NCBI RefSeq assembly: GCF_045679555.1
Contig: NC_092115.1
Span: 33,173,596 to 33,237,595 of the forward strand
DNA: 64,000 nucleotides
Origin: Salvelinus alpinus
Taxonomy: Eukaryota; Chordata; Actinopteri; Salmoniformes; Salmonidae
Reading direction: 5' to 3'
Part shown: positions 45,301 to 57,429 of the stretch, piece by piece
Layout of the letters: each line of letters opens with the position of its first letter
Numbering within the stretch: the first letter of the stretch is position 1
Made by a program: the position numbers and the translations under genes
Notes under the pieces: model-generated
Told to the model about the DNA's origin: nothing
Databases searched by the model: none
The model's input: the letters and a program-made list of their open reading frames with translations, nothing else

Positions 45301-48300
45301 TCATTTTTTAATTTTACCTTTATTTAACTAGGCAAGTCAGTTAAGAACAAATTCTTATTTTCAATGACGGCCTAGGAACAGTGGGTTAACTGCCTTGTTC
45401 AGGGGCAGAACGACAGATTTCTTACCTTGTCAGCTTGCGGATTCGATCTTGCAATCTTTCGGTTACTAGTCCAACGCTCTAACCACTAGGCTACCTGCCG
45501 CCCCTTATGAATGAACTGCAGCACGACTTACTTTCAATACAATCAACAAAATACCCTCTGAAACCAATAACAGCATAGAAAATCCTATCTAGTTCCAGCA
45601 CATCCAGCCCATTAAGAGTTCAAAAGTTAGAAATCATTCTGTTCTCTCATAGTGTCCTAGCTGTACGTGACTGTCGTGTACCTTTGTCCTTCTCCTGCTG
45701 CTGGGTAACCTTCCGCAGCTCCTCTGTCAGCTCACTGATGATCTGTTCCTTTTTCAGCTTCTCTCTCATCAGAACAGTGTTGAAGTTAGTCTGGGGAGGG
45801 AGGAAGGGGACATGAAGGCTTTCAGACACCTCCCAGGCAATAGAGCAGCAGTAAAACACAACGAGGCAGTCACAGAGGACAAAGAACTACCAGACAGGGG
45901 ACATGTGAGGCTGAGTGAGTCAATTGAGGGTTGAGTCACGGCTCAGAACCTCAGACCTCAATCAAGCCTGCTCGCTTTACCATAAGATCTTAGGCTTGGA
46001 GGACCACAGGGTTTTAGGCTGGTAGCATAACCTATGATAATCCCAATTTATAGAAAAAGTAAAATTTCGTAGTAAATGTTTATATGTGTGGTGCAGTTTT
46101 CAATTTCAGAGGCAAAACATTGTGTTCTAACGAATGCTTACCCCCAACAACGTGGTTTAACCACATTCCTCTAGAGGGCCACATAGCCACCTGTATCATA
46201 TTCCCATTTGGACTGCTCACTAGCAAGACGAGGTCATGAGAACACTGTGTGCTATAAGTATGACACACACAGTGCCTCACAGACCTGCTTTCATTTAGGG
46301 GCTGACTAAGGCTACCTCATGGGCACATAGTGGTAGTAGTGAGGTAATGGAGTATTTTTAGCATTTCAGGTGTTGGTCACTTGTAGTCAGTTTTTTGCAG
46401 TTGCCAGTGAATCAAAATTAGACCTCCTCAGAAGAAAGGTAATGGGACAAAGGTAATGGGACAAACATTTAGCTAAACACTTAGCTAAAAGCTAAAATAA
46501 AAATTTAGGAAAACTATCTACAGTACAAAGTATAGGAAGTACATTGTAGTGTATCTCATTATGGTGCTGCTACTAGATTCAGTGCTGGTCAATATTGACA
46601 GAAGAACCCTCTGAATAGGATGTGAGGACTATCCCAACACTGACCTGTTGTTCTGCGATGAGGGAGGTCTTGAGGTTCTGCATCTCCTCGTCCTTCCTCC
46701 TCTCCAGGAGCTCCAGCTGGGTGTGCAGGGAGGCTGTCTCCTGCTGCAGACGCTCCTGCAAGGCAGAGTCCAGGGAGAGAGGAGCTCCTGCTTCGGATCC
46801 CCGACCCTCTGTCTGCACCTTCAACAACCCTGCATCTCTGTAGCACACACACAGAGATAGAAAGAGACATAAGTAACAGAGACAAGTCACACACAGTAGA
46901 CAACAGGTCAAATTAAATACTCTTCACAAGTTAGTTTAGGTATGATTCTTTGGCTAAGAAAGTTCCTAGTGAGTTTTTGTCTCGTCTCAGTGCCCATCAT
47001 TTTATGTTCCCTTTAAATATCCGAAAGCATGCAGTACATGTTATGGTTTCCTTAAGTGTTCACCTCTGGGCCTTTTTCAGGATGTAAACCCTAAATACAG
47101 CTATGTAATGGAAGAAAATAGCTATTTTCAGTGTATACTAAAGCTAATTGAAGTCTACACAAGTTTGTGTAATCTTAACTGTCGGGGTCTCAACTTACGG
47201 TTGAGTTAGAATACACAAGGGAACATTTCTAAATTTGATTGTGTATCAGTTTTTCCTCTTATGTTAGTCTCTAGCTAGGTCTCCATCCAATTGGCAACCA
47301 ATTTTAATGCAAATATTCTAAAATCTAGTGGGCAAAATCTAATTTGCAACTGGGCTGGAATAATACAGTATGGCCTCTCTCTTGCACTTCAAAGATGGTA
47401 CAAAATAAAATACAAAATAAGTTGTTTTTCTTTGTATTATCTTTTACCAGATCTATTGTGTTATATTCTCCTGCATTCCATTCACATTTCCACAAACTTC
47501 AAAGTGTTTTATTTCAAATGGTACCAAGAATATGCATATCCTTGCTTCAGGGCCTGAGTTACAGGCAGTTAGATTTGGGTATGTCCTTTTAGGCAAAAAA
47601 AAGGGGTAAAAATGGATCCTAAAGAGGTTAAGTTTGAAGTACCGAATAAAAATCTAAAAGTTAAATGTGTTTCCATCGCATTTTAAACTCTACCCGACAG
47701 TTTTGTCACAAAAACTTTTGCGTTAAATAGCAAATGTGCCTACTCTGGTCGCAGATGCTGTGCGGGTAGGCTAGTCTACATGATGAGTTTATTATGGATA
47801 TTTTTATTTGACAAATGGCAGGCGATCATCATGTCATCAGAATAAGACCCTCGATATTTATTTAAAAAAAGGATCATCAAGTTCATCACCATACACTTTC
47901 ACCACCCTGTGAAGTTCGTCATAACTTATTTCATCTGTAGCCTAATAAACTGCATTTCCCAAGTCGTAGTGGGAGGATCACACACCATGTCATAGACCCT
48001 CCAAGTTGACCTCGATATGATGGTTATTATATCAATATTTGCACATAAAGGCGTTTCCACTGCCATTTCTTGCATAATTAATTTTACAGACAAATAGATC
48101 CCACCACGTCGAACAAATAAATTATCTGTTGGCATTTATAAAATTGTACTGAAACTTCCTGTTTCCATCACAGCTGTTGTGATTTTTATTTATTTATATA
48201 CAGTATGACTTTACTCGCATAAAAACTGTGGATGAAAACATGGTTAGTGACAGTCACTCAATTAGCCCATGTCAGCTAACATTTTGTAGATTGGTAAATT

Positions 48301-51300
48301 AGTCTAGCCAGCTATCTAAACTTGTAGTAATCATGGACGAATTATCGACCGGCGTCCCCCATTGATGTGTTAGTCACTCTCATTCAGATATCCTATAAAA
48401 AAAAAAATGTTAACATTTCTCTCCACCCTATGGCAAAATGTGTAGAATTACTGGAAATTAGCTGTAAAACAGCAAATTTTTCACTCCAGCGTATGGGAAA
48501 AGGTGTAGAATTGACTGAAATTATCTATACATTTGCTAAATCATCTCTCTCAGCCCAATGGCAAAATGTGTAGAATTTCAGCAAACTTGCAGAATTGTAG
48601 GGAATGAACTCTAAAACTAGGCATCTTGTTCATTACAAGGCTGATTAAATGTTTATTACAAATCACAGTTATCTGTTACCTGGTAACAGTGGTACATGCT
48701 TCTCTCTTACCTTTCTGAGGATTGTCTTTCCTGAAGCTCATTTTCAAGTTGTCCAATTTTCTCTAGAAGTCTTTTCTCCATCTCCTTCTTTTGTTGCTCA
48801 AAGTCTTTGAAGGCATCTGGTACTGCAGCCTTCAAGGACTCCTCTTTCTCCAAACGTTCCTGGGCTGCTTGGGTGTCCTGCTCTAATCTTTTGGTGAGCA
48901 TATCATTTTCTGTCTGCAAATCGCAGATAACAGTCCTCAAGTGTTGCTCCTGCTCCTCAAAACTCCTCTGCTGCACTTCCTTATCGTTGCGCAGTGCTGC
49001 CGTCTGCAGGTCGAGGTCTAGTTGGAGGTTCTGCAGCTGTTCTGCATGGCTCCTTCCTGCGTCCTGGGCCTGCTGCTGCAAGGCAGTCAGCTCGCTGTGG
49101 TGCTGGTTCCTCTCTTCCTCGTGCCTGCCCACCAGCTCCGAGATGCACTGGTCTTTCTCCATGCGCATCAGCATCCGGAGCTCGGCCAGGCCCTTCTCGT
49201 ACTCTTCGTTCTTAGCATGCAGCTGCCCGTTGACCTGAACTAGCTGTTCGTTGAGGGACTGGGTCTCTGCCTCAACAGTGGCCTTCCTCACGTTGGCTTC
49301 CTGCTGCCCCTGCTTGGCCTCCTCGTAGAGAAGCCTCACAACCTCCATCTCTGACTCCTTCAGGGCCAGCTCCACCTCCAGCTTGCAGCGTAGGTCAGCC
49401 AGCTCGGTTGCCCGGGCCTCCAGGTCCCTCAGCTGGCCGTCCCTCTCTGTCAGAGAGGCGGCGTGGCGGTCTGCGACCTCACTCAGCTCGACCCTGTTCA
49501 CCGTTGCCAGGCACTCCATGGCCTCCTGGTTCTCCCGGGCCAGGGTGTCTAGCTGGGCCTGGTGCTGCTGCCTCATCCTCTCCTCCAGTTCCTGCAGGTG
49601 GAACTGCTCGGCCCCCTCCAGCTCCTGGCGGATCTTCTGCTGGCCGCGCTCGATCTCAATGTGGAGTGTCTCCAACTGGCTGTACAGGGAGTCTCTGGAG
49701 GCAGCCACAGTCAGCACCTCTTGGGCCTGATCGCTGATTTTCTGCTCCAGGACCCTGAGCCTCTGAGTGTGTCCGCTCTCCGCCTCGGTCCAGCACTGCC
49801 TCTCAGCCTCGAGCTGGGTCAGCTCCTTCTCCTTGCGCTCCAGCAGCCCCTCCAGCTCCAGCATGGCCCGCTGCACGTCTTTCACGATGTTCCGGTTGAC
49901 CCGGTTCTCCTCCGTCAGGGTCTGAAGTTGCTTCTCGTGGTCCTGCTGCACAGAGAGGAGCTCGGCCTGGTGCTGCTCCCTCAGCTCCTCCTCCTCCCTC
50001 TTACGGATGGTGTCCACCATGTTGCGCACCTCAATGGTCATGGTCTTCAGGGCGAAGCCAAAGTCTCGCTGCTCCTTCAGCACCAGGCCTCTGAAGCAGT
50101 ACAGGTCATCCTTGACGCTCCGCAAGTTGGCCTGGGACTCCTCGGCAGCACAGCGGTACTTCTCGATGCTCAGCTTCAGCGTAGCCACCTTGAAGTTTTC
50201 CCTCTCTAAGGTGGTGGTGTCATGCATGCGCTTGCTGTCGATGGCGTTGATGACCGACGAGTACAGCGACTCCACCATCATCTCTGGGCTGGTGGGGTCG
50301 CTGATGGGGGTGGGCGAGTTTTCGATCACAAACTCGTTGACCGCCGACAAGAAGTCTGACTCGGGGCTCTCAGCCAGTGAGTCCAGGTCCAGGGAGCCAG
50401 CCTGCTGCAGGACGGGGTCCATGTTGGGGTGGCCAATTGTCTCGAAGTCAAAAGTTTGGGCATCGATGCTGTCCGGGGACAGGTCCTCCAGGGCGATGGG
50501 GCCAAGGAGGGGCTGGCAGGGGGGCCCCGGGAGACTGAGAGAGGAGGGGGTCTTGGGGGAGGAAGTCCCTGGGGTGCTGTCGGACCGTGGGGTCACCGCT
50601 GCCGTGGATCTCTGAGCACTCTGGGTGCACGACCCCTGGAGGAACAGAAATAAGGGGAGTGAGTGGAGAATATGCAATAAAGGGACCGTGTTTAATGTGC
50701 TTTAAGATCGCTGCCATTCCATATTCCACTGTAATTTGTCATTACCCTTTGTTCGCTCAGTAAATCGGTGATAGTTTGAGACATCTCATCCACACTTGCA
50801 GCTTGAGAAGCAAGGACCAACTGTTGAAGCATCTCCACATGCAGATGCAAAGGCTCAAAATCACACAGTGTTGGAACCCTGGGGGAAAGAAACATGGGAC
50901 TAACTTTACTCCAATATGAAATGGACAGTCTCCAAGGGCTATTGCACTGAATATTGCAACAGAGAATACAGCCAAGTGTTCACAAGTCAACTAATCATAC
51001 AGGTAGTAGGCCTGTAACAAGTAGGGATGCACACTGGAAATGATTATATTACTCAAATAATATCCAGAATTTTTTTCAGATATCCGGATAGTAGAAATTC
51101 GAGAAAAACAATTTTTGGGCTATTGACTCTCATAACGAAGCAAATACACATGGCAGAGGTAAACAGTGGACATTATGCCTTTCTCAGGTAGTTTGGCTAA
51201 CAGCGAAAGATAAGTTTGATTTTCATCACGATATAACGGATTCTCCTCCAAAAAGGTTTTCTGTTGAGTGTTTCTCATTGATCTATGTCAGGTATTGTGG

Positions 51301-54300
51301 AAACTCAATTAGGTGAGCGCCTGTAATTGCTGTTTGAAGTGTGGAAAAAAGCATACCGATGTCAGGGCAGCCTTGAGGGCAGTAACTCAACGCACCGCAA
51401 TAGAAACTACATTAACCCTTTACACACCTTGAAATTGGCCTATATGGATAGGGCTAACATTAAAAATGTTTCTTACATTAGAAATATGAAAAGCATATGA
51501 TTGTGGGAAAATTATTAGACCAAAGGTGAGGACAAGAGTTCACCTGACAAGACTGAATGCAAACGTAACACTGTTGATTTTATGTGAATTTCACATTTAT
51601 GTAAGTTTCACCGCATTTGTAGATAACGAAATCTGAAAATACTATGGATATATCCCACAGCAGGTTGGTGGCACCTTAATTGGCGAGGACGGGCTCGTGG
51701 TAATGGCTGAAGCGGATGAAGTGGTATGGTATAAACTACATCAAACATGTCTTCCATGTGCTTAATGCCATTCCATTTATCATGTTCCATTCAGTAACAT
51801 GATAAAAATGTTCCTGGAAAATGTGAGGTAGGTGCAACATAAGACAAAAAAATGACACGGGTTTGAGTGAGAGGACTAACCGGTGTCTCCAAGTGGCCAC
51901 ACTCCTCTCCAAGTGGCCACACTCCTCTCCAAAGTGGACAGTTCCTAAGTCATTTCAAATCCCTTTTATGACTAAAAAGAGTCTTCAAATGTAAGGTGCT
52001 CTTTTGAGCTCTCCTAGATGTGCCATTGAGGAACTAGAGCAAGCACACTTGGTTGTTTGGTTTGGAACACAACCCTGCATCCCAGCCTTCACACAATTAC
52101 TGTTGCTGTTGTTTACACAATGCAAAAACGGTCCATTATAAATTGCAATCTGGGTCAGGTGGGCATAATTTGAAAGCCTGTTCTACTGCCAACATAGCTA
52201 AGTTATAGAAAGGAGTGATGAGTGCATAGAGGTGTGTGTGCAGGAGAGAATTTTCTTCACAATAGACAAACAGGCTCATTCTGTTCAGAACAACCAAGGG
52301 TACGACGCCATGTCATCTTGTAACTGTACATCAAACAGTGATCATAAACGTTGACAATGTACATGACATGAGTTTTTGATATGGAAATACCAAGTGCACA
52401 TTTGGACTCAGTGTTTGGCTTGCTTGTATGACATCAAAGCAGTATTTACTATAATCCTCAACGTCTCATCTTTAAAAATACATAGTCCTCTTCATTTACA
52501 GCATTTCCAGAACCAGACAACAAAACATTTGCTAAAGTTGCCCAATTAACGGGAGGGATGGAGGCAACTTCTTGTCTCGCGAGGTGCTCAAGTTCAGAAC
52601 GGCTGTCAGTCAAAGTCCATACAGCGCTATGAAGTGCAGAGCTCTGACATCATGTAACTGTACAGCCACTGAGTTCCAATTTAGGCGTTTATCAAAGCAC
52701 AAATCTGCCATTATCAATATGTACAGGGGTACGAGTGTAAAGGTTTAAAAGAAGTTTGTTTTATTAAATATACAATTTAAATTGTCATGGTATATAATAT
52801 AATGTTTACATACCCTACATTACTCATCTCATATGTATATACTGTACTCTATACCATCTACTGCATCTTGCCTATGCCGTTCTGTACCATCACTCATTCA
52901 TATATCTTTATGTACATATTCTTTATCCCTTTACACTTGTGTGTATAAGGTAGTAGTTGTGGAATTGTTAGGTTAGATTACTTGTTGGTTATTACTGCAT
53001 TGTCGGAACTAGAAGCACAAGCATTTCGCTACACTCGCATTAACATCTGCTAACCATGTGTATGTGACAAATAAAATTTGATTTGATTTGATTATATCCT
53101 TGTAGGTAAAAATGTCACACGGATTATTTTTTCGATGTTATAATAGGGCTACAGTTGTTTTTCTCCAAAAAAGAACACTCGCTCAAGTAATTGAATACCA
53201 ACATCCGTTAGGATATTCGATTAACTGTACCAAGTTACAAGACATGGTTATTTCTTTACTATGCACATGAGGGAAACCATGGCCTACCTGAGGAAAAGCT
53301 GCACCTCTGTAGGACAACAGGTCTTTAAGTACTGCAGGTCACCAAGGGAAATATCTGGAAGCTCAAAGTCAAACCTTCTGGGCTTTCTTGTCTACACAAT
53401 AAAAGAGACAACAAAAACAAGAGAGAAATGGGTTGGATTATAATATTTTGGAAATGGAAATAGACGTTCATAGAACACAGTAAGTGACTGACTACTTACG
53501 CAAAATGAAGTGGGGGGCCATGAGTCAAGTCCTCTAAACAAACGATTTCGGAGAAAAGATTTCCCTGCAAAGAGGATCACAAAGCTCAGCTGTTGGGTTT
53601 GAATTAATGGATGTTCATTTCAAAATCACCAAATAGGACTTTTTAAAATGGAACTTACTGAACAACTTGCCAAACGTTTCCCTTTTATACTTCTCAGTCT
53701 CATAGAGATGCTTTCCATCCTTCACGAGAGCACAGGCCCACTGAGAAGAGAGATAACAGAAGAGCACAATTTACACCGTTTTTCATCCAATTGTTTGAGT
53801 TCCTTGCATATCTGTAGGCCTGGCTGGAGGTTGAGGCTTGTGTTACAGTAGGTCTGCATGTAGTGACTGAAGAGAGACGTGGGTTGGCCTTGGGTTTTGA
53901 AAAGGGGTCATGAGTGGGTGCTGTGCTCTGACTGACCTCTCGGTAGTGGCCGATGAAGAGCTTCCTGCGGACCACCTCAACCACAGCCAGGCAGTACATC
54001 TGAGGCACGGTGCTGAGGGCGTCCACCACCCGGACTCTCTCCATCAGCTCGGTCAGCAGCCTCAGCAGGGCCTGCAGCTTCTCCCCATCCTGGTCCGCGT
54101 GCAGCATCACGTAGCAGCACCATCTACATTCACAGTGGTTAGGGTCAGTGTTAGCTTAGCTTGCATATATAGAAAAGTGATTTACATGGCTTGCACATGA
54201 CCACTTATGGTGAATTTATTGGAGTGATTTTGGTTTGCTGCATTGCTCAAAAGGAATACAGATGCACCAAAAGAGACACAGAAAAAAGAAATGAGAGGAA

Positions 54301-56967
54301 TTAACAGATGCCTTACTTGAGACGAACTTGTAGGTTGTTCGCCAGCTCCTGTTTGGCAGTGGTGCACTTCTGTTTGATGTCCAGCAGCTTCCTGTGGTTG
54401 GTCAGCATGATCATCAGCTGATTGGCGTGACTAAGACACAGGTCAGGCAGCACGGACGTATCCTTCAGGTTCTCAGCACGCTTCTGATTGGCTAGAAATC
54501 CCTAACAGCCAACAGATAGACAAGTGAGTTTAGTTTTATATTTCATTCACACATTTTCAGCTGGATTGCATTATACAGTACATCATACAGTATGTGAATG
54601 AATAGGCACATTTTATACAGTGTGTTATTCACCATTGATTTTACATAATGTAGATCACACCTTATTTTACCTACCTGAGCAAGTTCCTTCTGTTCATTGA
54701 CCAACTTTTTACAGCTCGCTATCATTTGGTCTAGAGCGTATAACCTGTCCTCAAGTCCTTTGATGGCTTTCATGTTCTGATTATCCAATTTGGCAATCGT
54801 GTCTCGACATTCCGCTAAGAATGGTTGAATGACCCGTGGGTCGAGCTGAAATAGAAAGGAGATTCACATTATGGTTCCATTTTGTCTGTGTTTCTTTGCA
54901 TTTTACAACCAAGACATATCACTGAATAGACTCTCATAAATTAATTTACACCCAATGTTGATTCATTTAGTAATCATGGCAAGGCCACTCCACTGACAGA
55001 GACCAATTCAGCCACACAGAAACAAAGAGACAAACATAACAGAAAAGACAGACAGAAACATACAACAGCGACTCACCCTATTGATGGAGTCAAAGCATTT
55101 CCTCACGACTGATTCCACGTCATTGGGCCTGTCTTGAACGTTGATCCAGTCCAGCAGTGTGACGTTGAAGGACAGGGGGTTGGCCCTCTCTGGAGAGTCT
55201 GCCTCTTGCAGGGCTGCCCTCAGCCCACTACTGTCCGTCATCTCACTGCTTTCCTGGGCTTCGGCGGTGTCGGGCGAGCCCCCCGCCCCCGGAGCGGAGA
55301 ACGATGCAGGTAGCTTGGTGGGGGTGGGGCAGATCACCGAGTCGGTGGACTTCTCCTCCTCGGTCTCGTCAGAGTCCTTGTTTGGAGTGGAGCAGGACTT
55401 CTCTATGCATTCTTTGTAGCTGTGGCGGGTCAGACACTCCAGCAGGGGGATCTTGGCCATGACTGAAACTGCTGTCCCCAGTCTAAAAAAGTACATGTCA
55501 AATGTCAGTTCACACCCATAGAATTTAGATCTTTGGATACAGCTCACATGTGGCACGGTCTTTGGATACAGATTAATTAAGGCAAGTGTGGCACAGCGGA
55601 GAGAAAGATAGGAAACATAATTAGCTGATGATTCCACACGTGCCAGTGTGGTACGCCACACACCTGCAAAAATCTCTAACCTGAAAAGGCACATTATCTG
55701 CGAGAAATATGTATTTAACCTGAATAATTAATTGAAATGTAACCTATTGACTATACTGTCACAGCAAGACAATCCTTCCATATATTTGTTTCATTCATAC
55801 CCCACACACCCCTTTCAAATTGCATTGAACTTAATATTTATGCAGGGGGTCACTTACTTTGTCAGTTTCAATTTGATATCCTCAAAGTCTTGTTGATAAT
55901 TAATGTATGCCGTGTCAAATTTCCACAATAGCTTCTGATAAGACAGGGTGCAGTCATCCAGGTTTGCCATGATAGCAGCCCAACCTTGGTGTTGGAGATG
56001 TTCATCATGAACCAGGCGTTCGCAGAAAGAGCAAAGTTTCTTGGCGACTTCAAACATTTCCTGGAGAAGCAAAAGAAAGGTATTCACTAGGTACACACTA
56101 GAAATGACAAAACAATCATAAGTTCCATTAGCTTTCCTTACTCGAATACCGAGAAGACTACATTTTCATATCCGATTTTAATGTTGTAGCATGGTGAAAC
56201 AAGGTACAGCAACATTGATGGCGTATTTTGAGAAAGTAGTATCTGCACCAGAACAAACAAAACATTTACCACAGCAAGCTGTGTTCGCGAGGCAACGGTG
56301 TGAAAGACTGCTGGCATCATTAGTGACTCCTCCACCTTGAGCTCCATCTCATTCTCAATAGAGAAGGTGGTTTTAGGGATCGTCGGAGCCCGGTCACACA
56401 AAATCATCTCTTTGTTGAACAGGAATATGGGGTTGGTGTCCTGGGCAAAAAAAAGCACAATCTGTCAAGACACTTGAACTGAACACGTCTGGAATAATAA
56501 CATTTCTTTTTTTCAACATCTTGCACAGTGGCTTCAGAAAACGGTCACCAAATTTAGTTTATGTCAAAACCAGCTCCTTTATGCAACATAATTGTTATAA
56601 AAAACAAACAATGATTCCAAATGGTGCAAACTTACAGTGCCGGCACTGTAGCTGCAGACTCTCCTCTCTGCAACCATACACTCCCCTCCATTGACAACCA
56701 GAACTTGATGCTGGGTTGCAATCTTGTATTTGACCTGGATGGCATGTTTGAGGTCCAACACTCTGCAAGACATGTAGGCTATATGATCAAATTCAGACAA
56801 CCTTTTGATTTAAGCATAAATTACATTTTCTGTTGAGACTGAGATAAATTGAAAATGGATGTAGGTAATCTGAAAGATTAAATAAATGGCTCTTACGTTT
56901 GGACAGCAAGCTCTGTGTCAAATGCCAGAGTGCTTCCATTGTTGACCTGGAACACATACAACTTCAT
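41304..56967 (-). CDS. rb1cc1: RB1-inducible coiled-coil protein 1 (FIP200), complete gene with 22 coding exons
   Basis: FIP200 is the scaffold of the ULK1-ATG13-ATG101 complex that starts autophagosome formation in the cytoplasm. Coding exons in order: 56897-56967, 56636-56762, 56270-56440, 55858-56060, 55077-55482, 54675-54845, 54317-54501, 53937-54123, 53659-53740, 53500-53564, 53288-53391, 50746-50878, 48711-50635, 46645-46837, 45682-45790, 44957-45272, 44317-44371, 44178-44225, 42280-42338, 41957-42084, 41561-41631, 41304-41381. All have AG/GT borders and the phases join; the total is 4,887 bases, or 1,628 residues plus stop (human 1,594). Start [12 protein letters not shown] and end [11 protein letters not shown] match the vertebrate protein. 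Order: ubiquitin-like N terminus, Atg17-like helical region, disordered segment, long coiled coil, C-terminal claw. No frame break is seen, so the copy is probably functional. A salmonid ohnolog elsewhere is expected. Confidence 0.96.
42767..44011 (-). mobile_element. Tc1-like transposon, fourth family, decayed, inside an rb1cc1 intron
   Basis: The inverted ends 'gagtgtataaaacattagga' and 'tcctaatgttttatacactc' bound about 1,245 bases. Minus-strand frames keep the N-terminal helix-turn-helix of a Tc1-type transposase (43628-43831: [19 protein letters not shown]) and later fragments around 43200-43420 and 42934-43230. Stops and shifts separate them. It lies between exons 18 and 19 of rb1cc1, in the same orientation as the gene, and should be removed with the intron. 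Confidence 0.82.
44076..44090. repeat. Poly-G run, 15 bases, in rb1cc1 intron
   Basis: Uninterrupted G15 on the plus strand (poly-C in the rb1cc1 transcript), about 90 bases from exon 18. Confidence 0.95.
44178..46837 (-). CDS. rb1cc1: rb1cc1 exons 14-18: C-terminal coiled coil (residues about 1277-1517)
   Basis: Exon 14 (46645-46837) carries [19 protein letters not shown], exon 15 (45682-45790) [20 protein letters not shown], exon 16 (44957-45272) [20 protein letters not shown], then a Gly/Pro/Ala-rich low-complexity insert (about 45080-45150) that is longer than in mammals, then [12 protein letters not shown]. Exons 17 and 18 (55 and 48 bases) read [15 protein letters not shown] and [16 protein letters not shown]. 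The intron between exons 15 and 16 holds an HpaI-type SINE. Confidence 0.93.
45311..45503 (-). mobile_element. HpaI-family tRNA-derived SINE in rb1cc1 intron
   Basis: Read on the minus strand it begins GGCGGCAGGTAGCCTAGTGG with an RNA polymerase III A-box-like TAGCCTAGTGG and a B-box-like GATCGAATCC, followed by a tRNA-unrelated body containing GTTAAC (the HpaI site) and a tail ending TTAAATAAAGGTAAAA. This layout is diagnostic of the salmonid HpaI SINE family. Family assignment is from memory. Confidence 0.88.
47285..47605 (+). repeat. Salmonid dispersed repeat, inverted partner of 63384-64000
   Basis: Segments such as 'aatatgcatatccttgcttc', 'agggcctgagttacaggcag' and 'taccagatctattgtgttat' recur as reverse complements at 63420-63600. 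It lies in the intron between rb1cc1 exons 13 and 14. No coding capacity recognised. Confidence 0.8.
48405..48625. repeat. Degenerate tandem repeat with about 60-bp unit in rb1cc1 intron
   Basis: The phrase ATGGCAAAATGTGTAGAATT, or close variants, occurs three times at about 60-base spacing, each followed by AAATTAGC-, AAATTATC- or CAGCAAAC-type sequence. It lies just downstream of exon 13. Confidence 0.75.
48711..50878 (-). CDS. rb1cc1: rb1cc1 exons 12-13: disordered linker and large coiled-coil exon (residues about 591-1277)
   Basis: Exon 12 (50746-50878) reads [20 protein letters not shown] and [15 protein letters not shown]. Exon 13 (48711-50635, 1,925 bases) begins with a Ser/Thr/Pro-rich stretch, then [39 protein letters not shown] and [19 protein letters not shown], all vertebrate FIP200 signatures. 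A long heptad-rich coiled coil of Glu, Gln, Leu and Lys follows (about residue 800 onward), with [20 protein letters not shown] near its end. GC content in exon 13 is clearly above the flanking introns, which leaves long antisense open frames (202 and 215 codons) that are not genes. Confidence 0.95.
51660..51791. repeat. Fold-back short repeat
   Basis: Starts 'gcaggttggtggcaccttaa' and contains a central imperfect palindrome around 'acatcaaacatgtcttccatg' flanked by GGTATGGTAT and ATGCCATTCC. This is a common salmonid MITE-like repeat, recognised from memory. Confidence 0.6.
52785..53093 (+). mobile_element. LINE-like 3' end with TTTGATTTGATTT tail
   Basis: Ends with 'attgtcggaactagaagcac', 'aacatctgctaaccatgtgt' and 'gacaaataaaatttgatttg', followed by a repeated ATTTG tail, typical of 5'-truncated non-LTR retrotransposons. 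Related fragments at 38452, 58870 and 60023. The exact clade was not determined. Confidence 0.65.
53288..56967 (-). CDS. rb1cc1: rb1cc1 exons 1-11: ubiquitin-like N terminus and Atg17-like region (residues 1 to about 591)
   Basis: These exons encode the part that dimerises and binds ATG13 and ULK1 in the human protein. The translated order is: MKLYVFQVN (ubiquitin-like fold, about residues 1-75), [152 protein letters not shown] and [14 protein letters not shown]. These are close to identical to the vertebrate protein. The acidic, Ser/Pro-rich insert in exon 5 (residues about 215-275, 55200-55400) is the least conserved part. Introns are short, mostly 75-700 bases. Confidence 0.95.
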
Positions 56968-57029
56968 GTCGAATCCTCCAGCTATCTTCACACTCCTTTA
57001 TCTTGATCATTTAGTCATTCAACACCACC
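56968..57029 (-). promoter_or_regulatory. rb1cc1 5' untranslated part of first coding exon with two upstream AUGs
   Basis: A TCTTACACAG acceptor at 57030-57031 precedes 62 untranslated bases. They contain ATGACTAAATGA (57018-57007), a three-codon ORF whose stop overlaps a second AUG (57010). The second AUG opens a frame that runs past the main AUG in the +1 register. This layout suggests translational damping of rb1cc1. Confidence 0.6.
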
Positions 57030-57429
57030 CTGTGTAAGACAAAAAAGGTACAATAAGTATTGACTTTTGGTTGCGACTGTATACTATTCCCTACTGGAAG
57101 CTACAAGGCCCATCAAATACATTTATTGACACATAAACCACATCATCTAATGTTAATTGGCCTGTATCACATAAGGCTTATCCAAAACATATAAATGAAA
57201 TACAAACAATCAAACATACCGGTTACAAAAGACTTTGGAATAATTTGCCATTTACCTAACTAACATGTAACTTCTAGCTACATAAGATTGTATACACGTG
57301 TTTCAGCAATGTATTTCAATATTTTCAAAGGTGAGAACTGAAAAGCAGCCACACACGTGGGGCTTCTAGCCTAAACTAGTTACTTGAACTCAACCATATA
57401 CGTTTTGCTCCAATTTTAGAGCAGCTGGC

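Larger units (their letters stand above)
50880..53287 (-). other. Largest rb1cc1 intron (between exons 11 and 12)
   Basis: About 2.4 kb. Holds a fold-back repeat (51660-51791), a 21-bp direct duplication (CCAAGTGGCCACACTCCTCT, 51888-51929) and a LINE-like 3' end (52785-53093). No other coding sequence is seen. Confidence 0.8.

Noticed and set aside
49562..50615. Plus-strand open frames of 215 and 202 codons
   Set aside because: Antisense of rb1cc1 exon 13; they arise from its Glu/Gln/Leu codon bias and GC content.
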